Origin: JACVRW01 sp963846505
GTDB lineage: Bacteria > Actinomycetota > Thermoleophilia > Solirubrobacterales > Thermoleophilaceae
Direction: 5' to 3'
Assembly (NCBI GenBank): GCA_963846505.1
Contig: CAWJWD010000004.1
Coordinates: 310,001-374,000 of the forward strand
Length of the DNA stretch: 64,000 nucleotides
The translations under genes were made by a program, and so were the position numbers. Position 1 is the stretch's first letter. The number at the start of each line of letters is the position of its first letter. Under the pieces are notes generated by a model. That model saw nothing but the letters and a program-made list of their open reading frames with translations. It ran no database searches and had not been told where the DNA came from. This document shows positions 45,375 through 53,939 of the stretch, in pieces.

Positions 45375-46481
45375 TCACGCTAGGCCGGTCGTCGGGAGGA
45401 GCCGCTGCACCTTGGTCTCGATGCAGCCGAGCAGGTCGTGGTAGGAGTCGCAAAAGGAGCGCACGCCTTGCCTTTCGAGCTGGGCGGTGATGGACGGGAG
45501 GTCGATGCCCGCACGCTCGGCTTGGCGCAGGACCTCTGCGGCTGCGGTCGCATCGGCGCTCAGGGCGGCGCGGACGTTGCCGTGGTCGGCGAAGGCGCGC
45601 AACGTGGCGGCGGGCATCGTGTTGATGACCTCCGGGCCGATCAGCTCTTCGACGTAGAGGACGTCGGAATAGCTGGCGTCCTTGGTGGCGGTGCTGGCCC
45701 ATAGCGGCCGTTGGGCCCGAGCCCCCACGTCGCTCAGCGCCAGCCAGCGTCGGTCGGCGAAGCGTTCACGGAAGCGCGCGTAGGCCAGGTTGGCATTGGC
45801 GATCGCGACGCGGCCGCGAAGGTCAGACGCATCGGGCAGCAGGGCGTCGGTCTTGGCGTCGACGCGCGAGACGAAAAACGACGCCACCGACGTGATCGCG
45901 TCGACGGGCCGGCCGGCCGTGCGTCGCCGCTCGAGCCCGGTGAGGTAGGCGTCGATCACCTGCTCATAGCGGTCGATCGAGAAGAGCAGGGTGATGTTGA
46001 CGTTGATGCCGCGGGCGGTGAGTTCCTCGATCGCGGGGATCCCCGCCTCGGTGGCCGGGACCTTGATCATCACGTTGGGCCGTGCCAGGCGGCCCCATAG
46101 CTCGAGCGCCTGCTCGATCGTGGCCTCGGTGTCGTCGGCGAGGTCCGGGGTGCACTCGAACGAGACGAAACCATCCCTCCCGCCGCTTGCGTCGTAGGTG
46201 GCCCGCAGGGTGTCGGCCGCGCGGCCGACGTCATCGAGCGCCAACTCGAAGAACAGTTGCTGGGGGTCGCGGATGCCGGTGGCGACGGTTGCGCTCAGCT
46301 GGTCGTCGTAGCGGTCAGAGCCGGCGATCGCCTTGGCGAAGATGGTCGGGTTCGACGTCGCGCCGGTGACCGCGCAGTCGGCGATCAGCGCCGCGAAGTC
46401 GCCGCTGTCCAGCAGCTCGCGCGAAAGCGTGTCAAGCCAGATCGACACGCCGGCCTCATGCAGCGCCTGGAGGCGGTTCAT
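45375..46481 (-). CDS. tal: Transaldolase
   Basis: 368 residues, the bacterial/actinobacterial TalB-like (subfamily 3) length. Transfers a dihydroxyacetone unit in the pentose phosphate pathway. Motifs: GVSIWLDTLSRELLDSGDF, VTGATSNPTIFAKAIAGSD, catalytic Lys in NVMIKVPATEAGIPAIEEL (about 139), NVNITLLFSIDRYEQVIDAY and RPLWASTATKDASYSDVLYV. The start ATG overlaps the stop of the ferredoxin reductase gene, so both are co-transcribed. Confidence 0.96.
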   Translation of the reverse strand: MNRLQALHEAGVSIWLDTLSRELLDSGDFAALIADCAVTGATSNPTIFAKAIAGSDRYDDQLSATVATGIRDPQQLFFELALDDVGRAADTLRATYDASGGRDGFVSFECTPDLADDTEATIEQALELWGRLARPNVMIKVPATEAGIPAIEELTARGINVNITLLFSIDRYEQVIDAYLTGLERRRTAGRPVDAITSVASFFVSRVDAKTDALLPDASDLRGRVAIANANLAYARFRERFADRRWLALSDVGARAQRPLWASTATKDASYSDVLYVEELIGPEVINTMPAATLRAFADHGNVRAALSADATAAAEVLRQAERAGIDLPSITAQLERQGVRSFCDSYHDLLGCIETKVQRLLPTTGLA

Positions 46482-47740
46482 GCGACACCCCCTCCGGCGA
46501 CAGGGGCGAGCCGGTCGAGCGGGACGTCAGGGTCGGCGAGGTGTCGGTCATCGACGCGCACGCGTTCGCCGATGAGGTTGCGGATGGGGTCGCTGACATC
46601 CCAGACGTTGACGTTCATGGCCGCCACGACGCGGTCCTCCACGAGCCAGAACGCGATGAACTCGCGGCTGGCGGGATCGCCGCGCAGCACGACGCGGTCC
46701 CAGCCGCGGGCATAGCCCGAGTACTCCATGCCGACCTCGTACTGGTCGGAGAAGAAGTACGGCAGACGCTCGAAGGCATCCGCGCCGCCGAGCATGTTGC
46801 GGGCGGCGGCCGGTCCCTGGTGCAGGGCATTGGCCCAGTGCTCGACACGGATCCGCTGCCCGTAGAAGGGATGGTGGGCATTGGCGACGTCGCCGGCGGC
46901 GAAGACGCCCGGCACGCTGGTCTGCAGATGGTCGTCGACGAGGATCCCGTTGTCGACGGCGAGGCCCGCCTGCTCTGCGAGCCCGACGCGCGGGTTGACG
47001 CCGACGCCGACCACGACGAAGTCGCATTCCAGGTCGCGCCCGTCGCTGGTGTGGACGCGCTCGACGACCTTGTCGCCTTCGAACCGCTCGACGCCGGTTT
47101 GCATCAGCATCCTCGTGCCGTGGTCGGTGTGGATGTCACGGTAGACGGCGCCCAGCTCTGCGCCCAACACCCGCGCGAGCGGGACCGCGGCCGGCTCGAC
47201 GACGGTGACGTCCAGGCCACGCTGACGAGCGGAGGCGGCGACCTCGGCGCCGATCCAGCCGGCGCCGACGACGACTACCGCACCGCCTTGGTCCAGCCGG
47301 GCGCGCAGCGCGTCGGAGTCCTCGACGCTGCGCAGATACAGAACGCCGTCGAGCTCGGCGCCGGGAATCGTGAGGGGTCGCGGCTCGGCGCCGGTGGCGA
47401 GCAGCAGCCGGTCGTAGCGAAGCCGCTCGCCGTCGTCGAGCGTCAGCTCGCCGCGCGACGTGTCCAGGGCCGTTGCGGTGCGGCCCAGGCGCAGCTCGAT
47501 TTCGTGCTCGGCGTAGAAGCCCTCGTCGTGAACGTAGACCTTCTCGCGGCCGACCTCGCCGCGCAGGTAGTCCTTGGACAGCGGCGGCCGCTCGTAGGGA
47601 CGCTCGCGCTCAGCCCCGATCAGCACGACGCGCCCGTCAAAGCCCTCCTGGCGCAGCGTCTCGGCCGCCTTGGCGCCCGCGAGGCTGGCGCCGACGATGA
47701 CGTAGCTCTGATCGGTGCTCTGCTGTTCGTTCACGGGCAT
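46478..47740 (-). CDS. FAD/NAD(P)-dependent ferredoxin (rubredoxin-type) reductase
   Basis: 420 residues. FAD-binding VIVGASLAGAKAAETLR (about 15-31), ERERPYERPPLSKDYLRGE typical of the BphA4/putidaredoxin reductase group, NAD(P)H-binding VVVGAGWIGAEVAASARQRG (about 153-172), second FAD motif VPGVFAAGDVAN, and the C-terminal reductase domain (RIRVEHWANALHQGPAAARN). It passes electrons from NAD(P)H to a ferredoxin or similar carrier. No ferredoxin or oxygenase gene is adjacent. It heads a two-gene operon with tal and is divergent from the DUF488 gene. Confidence 0.92.
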   Translation of the reverse strand: MPVNEQQSTDQSYVIVGASLAGAKAAETLRQEGFDGRVVLIGAERERPYERPPLSKDYLRGEVGREKVYVHDEGFYAEHEIELRLGRTATALDTSRGELTLDDGERLRYDRLLLATGAEPRPLTIPGAELDGVLYLRSVEDSDALRARLDQGGAVVVVGAGWIGAEVAASARQRGLDVTVVEPAAVPLARVLGAELGAVYRDIHTDHGTRMLMQTGVERFEGDKVVERVHTSDGRDLECDFVVVGVGVNPRVGLAEQAGLAVDNGILVDDHLQTSVPGVFAAGDVANAHHPFYGQRIRVEHWANALHQGPAAARNMLGGADAFERLPYFFSDQYEVGMEYSGYARGWDRVVLRGDPASREFIAFWLVEDRVVAAMNVNVWDVSDPIRNLIGERVRVDDRHLADPDVPLDRLAPVAGGGVA

Positions 47741-47839
47741 GTGAAGTTTGCGTCACGCGCCCGCCACTTCTTACGTCCGGGCTCCGCGAGTGGCAGCTGC
47801 TATGTCTCAGACGGCCTGCGACGAGAGGTGACAGCGACC

Positions 47840-48199
47840 ATGGCCATCCAAATCAAGCGGATCTACGAACCGGCGCGACCAGACGATGGCTGTCGGATAT
47901 TGATCGACCGGCTCTGGCCGCGCGGGGTCTCGCGCGAGCGGGCAAAGCTCGACGGCTGGGAGAAGACCCTCGCGCCCACGACCGAGCTCAGGCAGTGGTT
48001 CGGGCACCAGCCAGAGCGCTTCGAGGAGTTTCGTCGACGCTACATCCAAGAGCTTCGCCACGAGCGCCCGCGAATCGCCGCTCTGCGCCGGCGGGCGCGG
48101 GAGGGCACGCTCACGCTCGTGTACTCCGCCCACGACGAACAGCACAACGACGCCGTCGTGCTCGCCGAGGTCCTCCGGCGCGGCCTGCCACGAAGCTAG
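47840..48199 (+). CDS. DUF488 family protein
   Basis: 119 residues from ATG at 47840. Classic small DUF488: IQIKRIYEPARPDDGCRILI, DRLWPRGVSRERAKLDGWEK, LAPTTELRQWFGHQPERFEE, FRRRYIQELRHERPRIAALR and TLTLVYSAHDEQHNDAVVLA. The conserved DRLWPRG and YSAHD motifs are intact. Function is not established; often found among stress or redox genes. Divergent from the ferredoxin reductase, with a 99-base shared promoter region. Confidence 0.93.
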   Translation: MAIQIKRIYEPARPDDGCRILIDRLWPRGVSRERAKLDGWEKTLAPTTELRQWFGHQPERFEEFRRRYIQELRHERPRIAALRRRAREGTLTLVYSAHDEQHNDAVVLAEVLRRGLPRS

Positions 48200-48227
48200 A
48201 GCGTCAGTCCTGGACGCCGGCTTCAGG

Positions 48228-48599
48228 TCAACGATTCGCCGCCGGTCCGTCAGCGTCGGCAGCGAGGGCGACGGCCAACGCTGCCAGTTCCGCGACGGGC
48301 ATCGCTCGCTCGATGGCGGGAAACAGCTCGCGCTCCTCGAGCCGGATGTGATCGGCGAGGCAGACGTCGAGCCGTTGGAGATCTGCGACCGCCGGCTCCG
48401 ACTCGCGAGCGAGCCTGTCGACCTGGCTACGGATGGCGACGTGATCGCACAGCGCCCGGGCCACGAGCGGATGGTGGGGATCTCCGTAGCCCGCGTAGGC
48501 GGGAAGCAGCAGTACCGGGCCGGTCGGGTCCCGCGATCGAGTCGATGTCAAGCCGCGACGTGGGTGACCGCCCAGGGTCGAATCCGTATTCAGACCCAT
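48228..48599 (-). pseudogene. C-terminal fragment of a hemerythrin (HHE) domain protein
   Basis: The recognisable part (about 48228-48545) reads GYGDPHHPLVARALCDHVAI, RSQVDRLARESEPAVADLQR, LADHIRLEERELFPAIERAM. That is the second half of the HHE iron-binding four-helix bundle (HIRLEERELFP). The first half, normally with the HHxH-type ligands, is absent, and upstream sequence in this frame (MGLNTDSTLGGHPRR) has no domain character and overlaps the GAPDH promoter. Probably a truncated gene. An intact short protein from ATG 48599 cannot be excluded. Confidence 0.5.
48582..48599 (+). promoter_or_regulatory. Operator-like site upstream of the GAPDH gene
   Basis: ATCCG-N8-CCCAT, with the gene-proximal half ACCCATTG identical to other members of the set. 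It ends 85 bases before the GAPDH ATG. Confidence 0.4.
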
Positions 48600-48684
48600 T
48601 GCTGGCAGGACGGCACAGGCGCAGGCTATGGCGGTATCCGCTTCCCCGTAACCGGGTGGCCCAACGCGAGCAAAGGACACCACC

Positions 48685-49710
48685 ATGACGGTTCGAGTCG
48701 CGATCAACGGCTTTGGCAGGACCGGCCGGTGCACCTTCCGGTCCGCCCACCAGCGCGGCGTCGACACCGATGTGGTGGCGATCAACGACGTGATGGACAT
48801 CGAGACGATGGCGCATCTGCTGCGTCACGACTCGGTGTTTGGCCGCTTCCCGGCGCCGATCGCCGCCGGCGACTCGACGCTGACCGTGGATGGCCGGGAG
48901 ATCGCCGTGTTCTCCGAGCCCGATCCCGCCGCCCTGCCCTGGGACGAGCTCGGGATCGGCGTCGTGATCGACGCGACCGGCCGCTTCCGCGATCGCGGCG
49001 GCGCCGCCAAACACCTGGCGGCCGGCGCCGAACGCGTGATCGTCTCCGCTCCGGCGGGCAACCCCGACGTGACGGTGGCGCTCGGTGTGAACTTCGACCG
49101 CGCCTACGATCCCGAGCGCCACCGGATCATCTCGAACGCTTCCTGCACGACCAACTGCTTGGCACCGATCGCGAAGGTCCTCCACGAGGCCGTCGGCATC
49201 CGACACGGCCTGATGGCGACCATCCACGCCTACACCGCAGACCAGCAGCTCCAGGACGCGCCGCACCGCGATCCGCGGCGGGCGCGGGCGGCGGCGATCA
49301 ACATGATCCCCACCTCGACCGGCGCCGCCACCGCTCTCGGGCTCGTCGTGCCCGAACTCGAAGGAAGGTTGCACGGCTACGCGATGCGAGTCCCGATACC
49401 TACCGGCTCGGTCGTAGACCTCACCGTCGAGACTGAGCGGCCGACGTCCGTCGACGAGGTCAACCAAGCCTTCGCCGACCGCGCCGACCGCGACGGGCTC
49501 GCGGGAATCCTCGCCTATAGCGAGGACCCGCTCGTCTCGTCGGACATCGTCGGTTCGCCGTACTCGGCGATCTTCGACGCGGGCTTGACGAGCGTGATCG
49601 ACCAGACCTGCGTGAAGGTGCTGGCCTGGTATGACAACGAGTGGGGGTACGCGACCCGACTCGCCGAGCTGGCCGCGCGCATCGGTGCGCCCGTGCCCGC
49701 CTCGGTCTGA
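48685..49710 (+). CDS. gap: Glyceraldehyde-3-phosphate dehydrogenase, type I
   Basis: 341 residues. NAD-binding VRVAINGFGRTGRCTFRSAH, catalytic Cys in ISNASCTTNCLAPIAKVLHE (about 154), IHAYTADQQLQDAPHRDPRR, INMIPTSTGAATALGLVVPE, and C-terminal VLAWYDNEWGYATRLAEL. Oxidises glyceraldehyde-3-phosphate to 1,3-bisphosphoglycerate in glycolysis. It is a divergent paralogue-type copy (MDIETMAHLLRHDSVFGRFP replaces the more usual wording). The GH15 gene follows after 19 bases, so the two are probably one transcript. Confidence 0.95.
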   Translation: MTVRVAINGFGRTGRCTFRSAHQRGVDTDVVAINDVMDIETMAHLLRHDSVFGRFPAPIAAGDSTLTVDGREIAVFSEPDPAALPWDELGIGVVIDATGRFRDRGGAAKHLAAGAERVIVSAPAGNPDVTVALGVNFDRAYDPERHRIISNASCTTNCLAPIAKVLHEAVGIRHGLMATIHAYTADQQLQDAPHRDPRRARAAAINMIPTSTGAATALGLVVPELEGRLHGYAMRVPIPTGSVVDLTVETERPTSVDEVNQAFADRADRDGLAGILAYSEDPLVSSDIVGSPYSAIFDAGLTSVIDQTCVKVLAWYDNEWGYATRLAELAARIGAPVPASV

Positions 49711-49729
49711 CCATGCCGATGTGCCCGCC

Positions 49730-51565
49730 ATGAACGAAGCGAGCGACCGGCTAGGGGCTGTCTCGGCGCCGGGCCGGGCCGCGCGAGGCTACGTCCCGAT
49801 CGCCGACTACGCCGCGATCGGAGACGGGCGCACCGTCGCCCTGGTGGCCCGGGACGGATCGGTCGACTGGCTGTGTCTGCCTGACCTCGATTCGCCCAGC
49901 ATGTTCGCAGCGGTGCTCGATGCCGATCGCGGAGGACGCTTCACGCTGGAACCCGAGCTACCCGCGCACGTGCAGCGCCGCTATCTGCCCGACACCAACG
50001 TGCTCGAGACGACGTTCACCACCGAGCAAGGCGTGGTGCGGGTCACCGACGCCCTGGCGCTGCCAAGCTCGGAGCTGGGACCGACGCGCGAGCTGATCCG
50101 CCGAGTCGACGGCCTCACCGGACGAGTTCCGATGCGTTGGCGCGTCACGCCGGCCTTCGGCTACGGCGCGGGGCCACCACGGCTCGAGCGCCGTGGCCGG
50201 ATCCCGATTGCCGTCGCGGGCGCCGACGCGCTGGCGATCTGCACCTGGGACGCCGGCGAGGCCCAGATCGACGCGGCGACGATCTATGGGCGCTTCGAGG
50301 CGCGAGCGTCGAGCCCGGCGTTGATCGCTCTCTGCGCCGCACACCAGGAGCCGCTCGTCTTTCCGGGCCGCGAACAAGTCGAGGCGCGCCTGAAAGCCAC
50401 GACGACCTACTGGCGGCGCTGGGCCGACCAGCGCACCTACGATGGCCCGTGGCGCGACGCGGTGATCCGCAGCGCGCTGGCGCTCAAGCTGCTCGTCCAC
50501 GCCCCCTCCGGGGCGATCGCGGCGGCTGCGACCACGTCCCTGCCCGAGCAGATCGGCGGCGAGCGCAACTGGGACTACCGCTTCTGCTGGGTCCGTGACG
50601 CGGCGTTCACGCTCGACGCGCTCCTACACGTCGGCTGCGCCAATGAGGCCGAGGCGTTCTTCTGGTGGCTGCTGCACGCGTCGCAGCTGACCCATCCCCA
50701 GCTGCAGGTCCTCTACCGCCTCGACGGTCGCGAACGCGCACCCGAGCGGACACTCGACCTGCACGGCTACCAGGGCTCGCGCCCGGTCCGGATCGGCAAC
50801 GCCGCCGCGGCGCAGACCCAACTCGACATCTACGGCGACCTGCTCCAGGCCGCCCTGGTCTACGCGCAGGCCGGCGGCCGCCTGGATGGTGAGACCGGCC
50901 GGCGGCTGGCCGCCATCGCCGACCTCGTCAGCGGCAGCTGGCGCCAGCCCGACTCCGGCATCTGGGAAGTACGAAGCGAACCCGGCCACTTCACCCACTC
51001 GAAGATGATGTGCTGGGTCGCGCTCGACCGCGCCCTGCGTCTCAGCGACGCCGGTCACCTCTCCCCACGTCACGCGGCGACGTGGCAGCGCGAACGGCTC
51101 GCGATCGAAGAGTTCATCGAAACGCACTGCTGGTCTGAACGGCTTGGCAGCTATACCCGCCAAGCCGACGGCGAGGACCTCGACGCGAGCCTGCTGCTCG
51201 GGGTCCTGCTCGGCTACGGCCCCGCCGACCCCGGTCGGCTGGCCGCGACCGTCGACGCGCTCGACCGCGACCTCGGCAGCGGTCCGCTGCTGTCGCGCTA
51301 CAGCGGCGAGGACGGACTGCGTGGCAGCGAGGGAGCGTTTCTGTGCTGCTCGTTCTGGCTCGCTGACGCGCTCGCCCGCATTGGACGCCGCGATGACGCC
51401 GCCACGCTCATGGAACAGCTGATCGCGCTCGCCAACGACGTCGGGCTCTACGCCGAGGAGCTCGACCCCGCCACCAACGAACTGTTGGGCAACATTCCCC
51501 AGGGGCTCGTACACCTCGCGCTCATCAACGCCGCGGTCTCGATCTCCGACGCGAGCGGTCGATGA
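49730..51565 (+). CDS. Glycoside hydrolase family 15 protein (glucoamylase/trehalase-like)
   Basis: 611 residues from ATG at 49730. The N-terminal beta-sandwich begins YVPIADYAAIGDGRTVALVA, RDGSVDWLCLPDLDSPSMFA, standard for actinobacterial GH15. The (alpha/alpha)6 barrel has GGERNWDYRFCWVRDAAFTL (about 276-295), FFWWLLHASQLTHPQLQVLY, FTHSKMMCWVALDRALRL and the late acidic YSGEDGLRGSEGAFLCCSFW. Such enzymes release glucose from trehalose or alpha-glucans in the cytoplasm and could feed the adjacent GAPDH reaction under stress. Substrate not decidable from sequence alone. Confidence 0.92.
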   Translation: MNEASDRLGAVSAPGRAARGYVPIADYAAIGDGRTVALVARDGSVDWLCLPDLDSPSMFAAVLDADRGGRFTLEPELPAHVQRRYLPDTNVLETTFTTEQGVVRVTDALALPSSELGPTRELIRRVDGLTGRVPMRWRVTPAFGYGAGPPRLERRGRIPIAVAGADALAICTWDAGEAQIDAATIYGRFEARASSPALIALCAAHQEPLVFPGREQVEARLKATTTYWRRWADQRTYDGPWRDAVIRSALALKLLVHAPSGAIAAAATTSLPEQIGGERNWDYRFCWVRDAAFTLDALLHVGCANEAEAFFWWLLHASQLTHPQLQVLYRLDGRERAPERTLDLHGYQGSRPVRIGNAAAAQTQLDIYGDLLQAALVYAQAGGRLDGETGRRLAAIADLVSGSWRQPDSGIWEVRSEPGHFTHSKMMCWVALDRALRLSDAGHLSPRHAATWQRERLAIEEFIETHCWSERLGSYTRQADGEDLDASLLLGVLLGYGPADPGRLAATVDALDRDLGSGPLLSRYSGEDGLRGSEGAFLCCSFWLADALARIGRRDDAATLMEQLIALANDVGLYAEELDPATNELLGNIPQGLVHLALINAAVSISDASGR

Positions 51566-52044
51566 GCGTCTGGGGCGCCATCGCCGGAGGCTTCGTCGGC
51601 ACGCTGATACTGACCACCGCGCTGCGCACGGCCAACGAGCTCGGCCTCACGCGCATCGACCTGCCGTTTCTGCTCGGCACCGCCGTCACCCGCGATCGCG
51701 CACGCGCCAAGGCGCTCGGATACCTCCTGCACCTGCTGGCAGGAGAGCTGTTCGCACTCATCTACTACGCGATCTTCGTCGCGATCGACAGCAGCGGCTG
51801 GCTGCTCGGAACGCTGCTGGGGCTCCTCCACGGCATCGTCTCCGCCACCGCGCTCGTCAACGTCCTGCTGCCGGCGCTCCATCCCCGCATGGGCAGCGCA
51901 CTCAGCGCCGCCGACAGCACCCCGCTGCTCGAGCCGCCAGGCTTTCTTCTACGCAACTACGGCCGCGGTACCCCGATCGCCACCCTGCTCGCCCACACCG
52001 CCTACGGCGCGATCGTCGGCGGCTTCGCCTCGATCGCCACCTGA
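51562..52044 (+). CDS. Small polytopic membrane protein
   Basis: 160 residues, ATGA overlap with the GH15 gene. Four hydrophobic segments: AIAGGFVGTLILTTALRTA, LHLLAGELFALIYYAIFVAI, WLLGTLLGLLHGIVSATALV and LAHTAYGAIVGGFASIAT. Between them is a conserved-looking polar stretch (LTRIDLPFLLGTAVTRDRAR). No family recognised; probably an integral cytoplasmic membrane protein co-expressed with gap and the GH15 enzyme. Confidence 0.75.
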   Translation: MSVWGAIAGGFVGTLILTTALRTANELGLTRIDLPFLLGTAVTRDRARAKALGYLLHLLAGELFALIYYAIFVAIDSSGWLLGTLLGLLHGIVSATALVNVLLPALHPRMGSALSAADSTPLLEPPGFLLRNYGRGTPIATLLAHTAYGAIVGGFASIAT

Positions 52045-52068
52045 CGCCCGCGAGCCGACGCGGGCGTC
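52043..52068. terminator. Bidirectional terminator between convergent genes
   Basis: Arms GACGCCCGC (52043-52051) and GCGGGCGTC (52060-52068), nine perfect GC-rich pairs around an eight-base loop, placed exactly in the 27-base gap between the membrane protein and the convergent stress gene. Confidence 0.75.
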
Positions 52069-52071
52069 CTG

Positions 52072-52569
52072 CTAGGGCTGTGCGGGCGATGAAACGCGGC
52101 CATCTGGGTCGACCGCGTAGGTCGTCAGCGGAAGGCCGAAGCGCGTCTCGATGCGGTCGATGAGTCCGCGTTCTTGCCAGTTGACGTGCTCTGCGTCTCG
52201 TAGCGCGACCAGGACGTGATCGGGTCGGAACGTCGCTACGGCGTCTTCGATGACGGTCAGCAGGCTGCCACGGCTGGCGGTTCCGCTGACATCTGGACGG
52301 ATCGAGTGCATGTGGCCCAGCACGGTGTCCAGGCGCTGGTCTGCGACGTGCCGGCTGCGATCGACGTCGTCGGTGAGCCAGTCAAGCCGCCCCGGCAGGG
52401 TGGGAGTGAGCACGTACACCTCGGCGGCCGAGTCGAGAACCACCCGCACCAGCGGCGGCAGCTCGTCCACGTCCGCCACGGCGGCGTCGGCGACGAACAG
52501 AAGCCGCTTGGTCACCGGTCTACGAGCGTTCGGGTGACGGCCGGCAGGCGCGCTGTCTGGAAGGCTCAT
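52072..52569 (-). CDS. Degenerate universal stress protein-like protein
   Basis: 165 residues. A Rossmann-like start (VTKRLLFVADAAVADVDELP, AAEVYVLTPTLPGRLDWL) and a mid-region DHVLVALRDAEHVNWQERGL, IDRIETRFGLPLTTYAVD have the alternating strands and helices of UspA. The ATP-binding GxxG(9)G(S/T) motif is missing. It follows the intact UspA gene with a six-base gap, so it may be a regulatory partner that does not bind nucleotide. A start at MTKRLL-like GTG further in is possible. Confidence 0.65.
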   Translation of the reverse strand: MSLPDSAPAGRHPNARRPVTKRLLFVADAAVADVDELPPLVRVVLDSAAEVYVLTPTLPGRLDWLTDDVDRSRHVADQRLDTVLGHMHSIRPDVSGTASRGSLLTVIEDAVATFRPDHVLVALRDAEHVNWQERGLIDRIETRFGLPLTTYAVDPDGRVSSPAQP

Positions 52570-52575
52570 TGCTGG

Positions 52576-53058
52576 TCACTCGTCGTGGTCGTTGTTGGGG
52601 CGGTGAATGACCAGCGTGGGTCGCTGAGTGTGTTGCACAACAGCGCTGGACACGCTTCCCAGCAGCATCGATCGCATGCCCGTCAGGCCTCGCGAGCCCA
52701 TTACGATCGCGACCGCGTCGTGTAGGTCGGCCAACTCGATGATCGTCTTCCAGACGGGGCCCGTCGCCTTGATGGCCACCGGCTCGGCGTTGAGGCCCGC
52801 CTTCTGGGCGGCGCGCACGCCTTGTTCGGCGACGCGGCCGCCGTCCTCGGCACCCGCACGATCGAGCTTGACGAAATCGACCATGCTGGCGGTCGCGCCC
52901 GACCAGGCAAAGCTTCCCAGCAGAGCAGTCGGCTGCCACACCGTCACAACCACCGCATCCCTCGCGACGAGCAGCTCACCCGCGCGTGCGATCGCGTGCT
53001 TGGCATCCTCGGAACCGTCATAGCAGAGGAGCAACCGACCGTCAGCGGTCACGGCCAT
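52576..53058 (-). CDS. Universal stress protein, UspA family
   Basis: 160 residues, single domain. LLLCYDGSEDAKHAIARAGE at the N-terminus carries the nucleotide-binding Asp. The C-terminal motif is VAIVMGSRGLTGMRSMLLGS then VSSAVVQHTQRPTLVIH, the ATP-binding G-2x-G-9x-G(S) pattern. Likely a cytoplasmic ATP-binding stress protein as in hypoxia or dormancy responses. An ATGGG-N8-TGCAA site lies 100 bases upstream. Confidence 0.9.
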   Translation of the reverse strand: MAVTADGRLLLCYDGSEDAKHAIARAGELLVARDAVVVTVWQPTALLGSFAWSGATASMVDFVKLDRAGAEDGGRVAEQGVRAAQKAGLNAEPVAIKATGPVWKTIIELADLHDAVAIVMGSRGLTGMRSMLLGSVSSAVVQHTQRPTLVIHRPNNDHDE

Positions 53059-53157
53059 CAGAGCTCCTCGCGATTCGGTTGGTCATCGAACGGCAAGACC
53101 GTGACTGCTGGATGAGATTTCATACATCTATCGTCACAGCCCGGGCGACGCGAGACC

Positions 53158-53175
53158 ATGGGGACAAACGTGCAA
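53158..53175 (-). promoter_or_regulatory. Operator-like site upstream of the uspA gene
   Basis: ATGGG-N8-TGCAA on the plus strand (TTGCA-N8-CCCAT in gene orientation), 100 bases before the uspA start. The remaining bases to 53273 show no gene. Confidence 0.4.
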
Positions 53176-53273
53176 ATCCGCCAATTCACAGAATTTCCAG
53201 AACCTGCCGTGCGTGGCTCTTCGGTTAGCGTGAGATTGAGGATCCCCGTTACCTCCTGCAGTCGGCCGGGCTC

Positions 53274-53939
53274 CTAGGGGCGTGCCTGATCAAGGCCGTC
53301 CTTTGCGAGCTGTGCGCGGAGGTTGCGCCGGGCGTCGTGCAGAGTCTTGTAGAGGGCGCCGCGGGTCGTTCCTCGTCGTTGCGCGAGCACGTCGATCGGG
53401 ACGTCGTTGAGCGTGATGGCGACGAGCACGGCTCGTTGCTGGGGGGTCAGCGCTTCGGCGATCGCGTCGCGGAGAGCGCGGATGAGCTCCCAGGCCTCCG
53501 TCTGGGCAGCCGGACACCCACACCTGTGGTCGCAGAGCTGTGCCAATCCGTCGGATTCGAGTGGGACCTCGCGACCGTGCCACGGGCGCCGGCGGAGCTT
53601 GACGGCGGCCTCCAGCAGGGCGAACTTGTAGGCCCAGGTGGTAAAGCGGCTGTCTCCCCGGTAGGTGTGCAACTTGCGCAGGACGTCTAGGAGCGCGTCG
53701 TCTGCCGCCTGCATGGCAAGGTCGTCGAGTTCGCGCTGGCCGCCACCGACCGAAAGCCGCCGCCTGGAAGCCTCGCTGCGCGCGGCGCGCAGGAGCAACG
53801 CATGCAGACGTCGCACGGCGTCGTCGCGCTCACGACCGTCCTCAGACAGCGCTCGCAGCCAACCCAGCGACTCGAGGTCGACGACGCGCCCATGCCAAGC
53901 AACACCGGCGGACCTGGCGACTGCTGCTTGGACCGTCAC
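53274..53939 (-). CDS. ECF-type RNA polymerase sigma factor
   Basis: 221 residues from GTG, overlapping the stop of the preceding gene (GTGA). Region 2: DDAVRRLHALLLRAARSEAS, then DLAMQAADDALLDVLRKLHT, YRGDSRFTTWAYKFALLEAA (the RGDSRFTTWAYK block is typical of region 2.3-2.4). Region 4: AIAEALTPQQRAVLVAITLN, DVPIDVLAQRRGTTRGALYK, TLHDARRNLRAQL. A Cys/His patch between them (LCDHRCGCPAAQ) could bind zinc. No anti-sigma factor gene is adjacent. It should direct transcription of stress genes. Confidence 0.85.
   Translation of the reverse strand: MTVQAAVARSAGVAWHGRVVDLESLGWLRALSEDGRERDDAVRRLHALLLRAARSEASRRRLSVGGGQRELDDLAMQAADDALLDVLRKLHTYRGDSRFTTWAYKFALLEAAVKLRRRPWHGREVPLESDGLAQLCDHRCGCPAAQTEAWELIRALRDAIAEALTPQQRAVLVAITLNDVPIDVLAQRRGTTRGALYKTLHDARRNLRAQLAKDGLDQARP

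Noticed and set aside
48427..49731. 434-codon minus-strand frame over GAPDH
   Set aside because: Antisense of gap; no recognisable domain.
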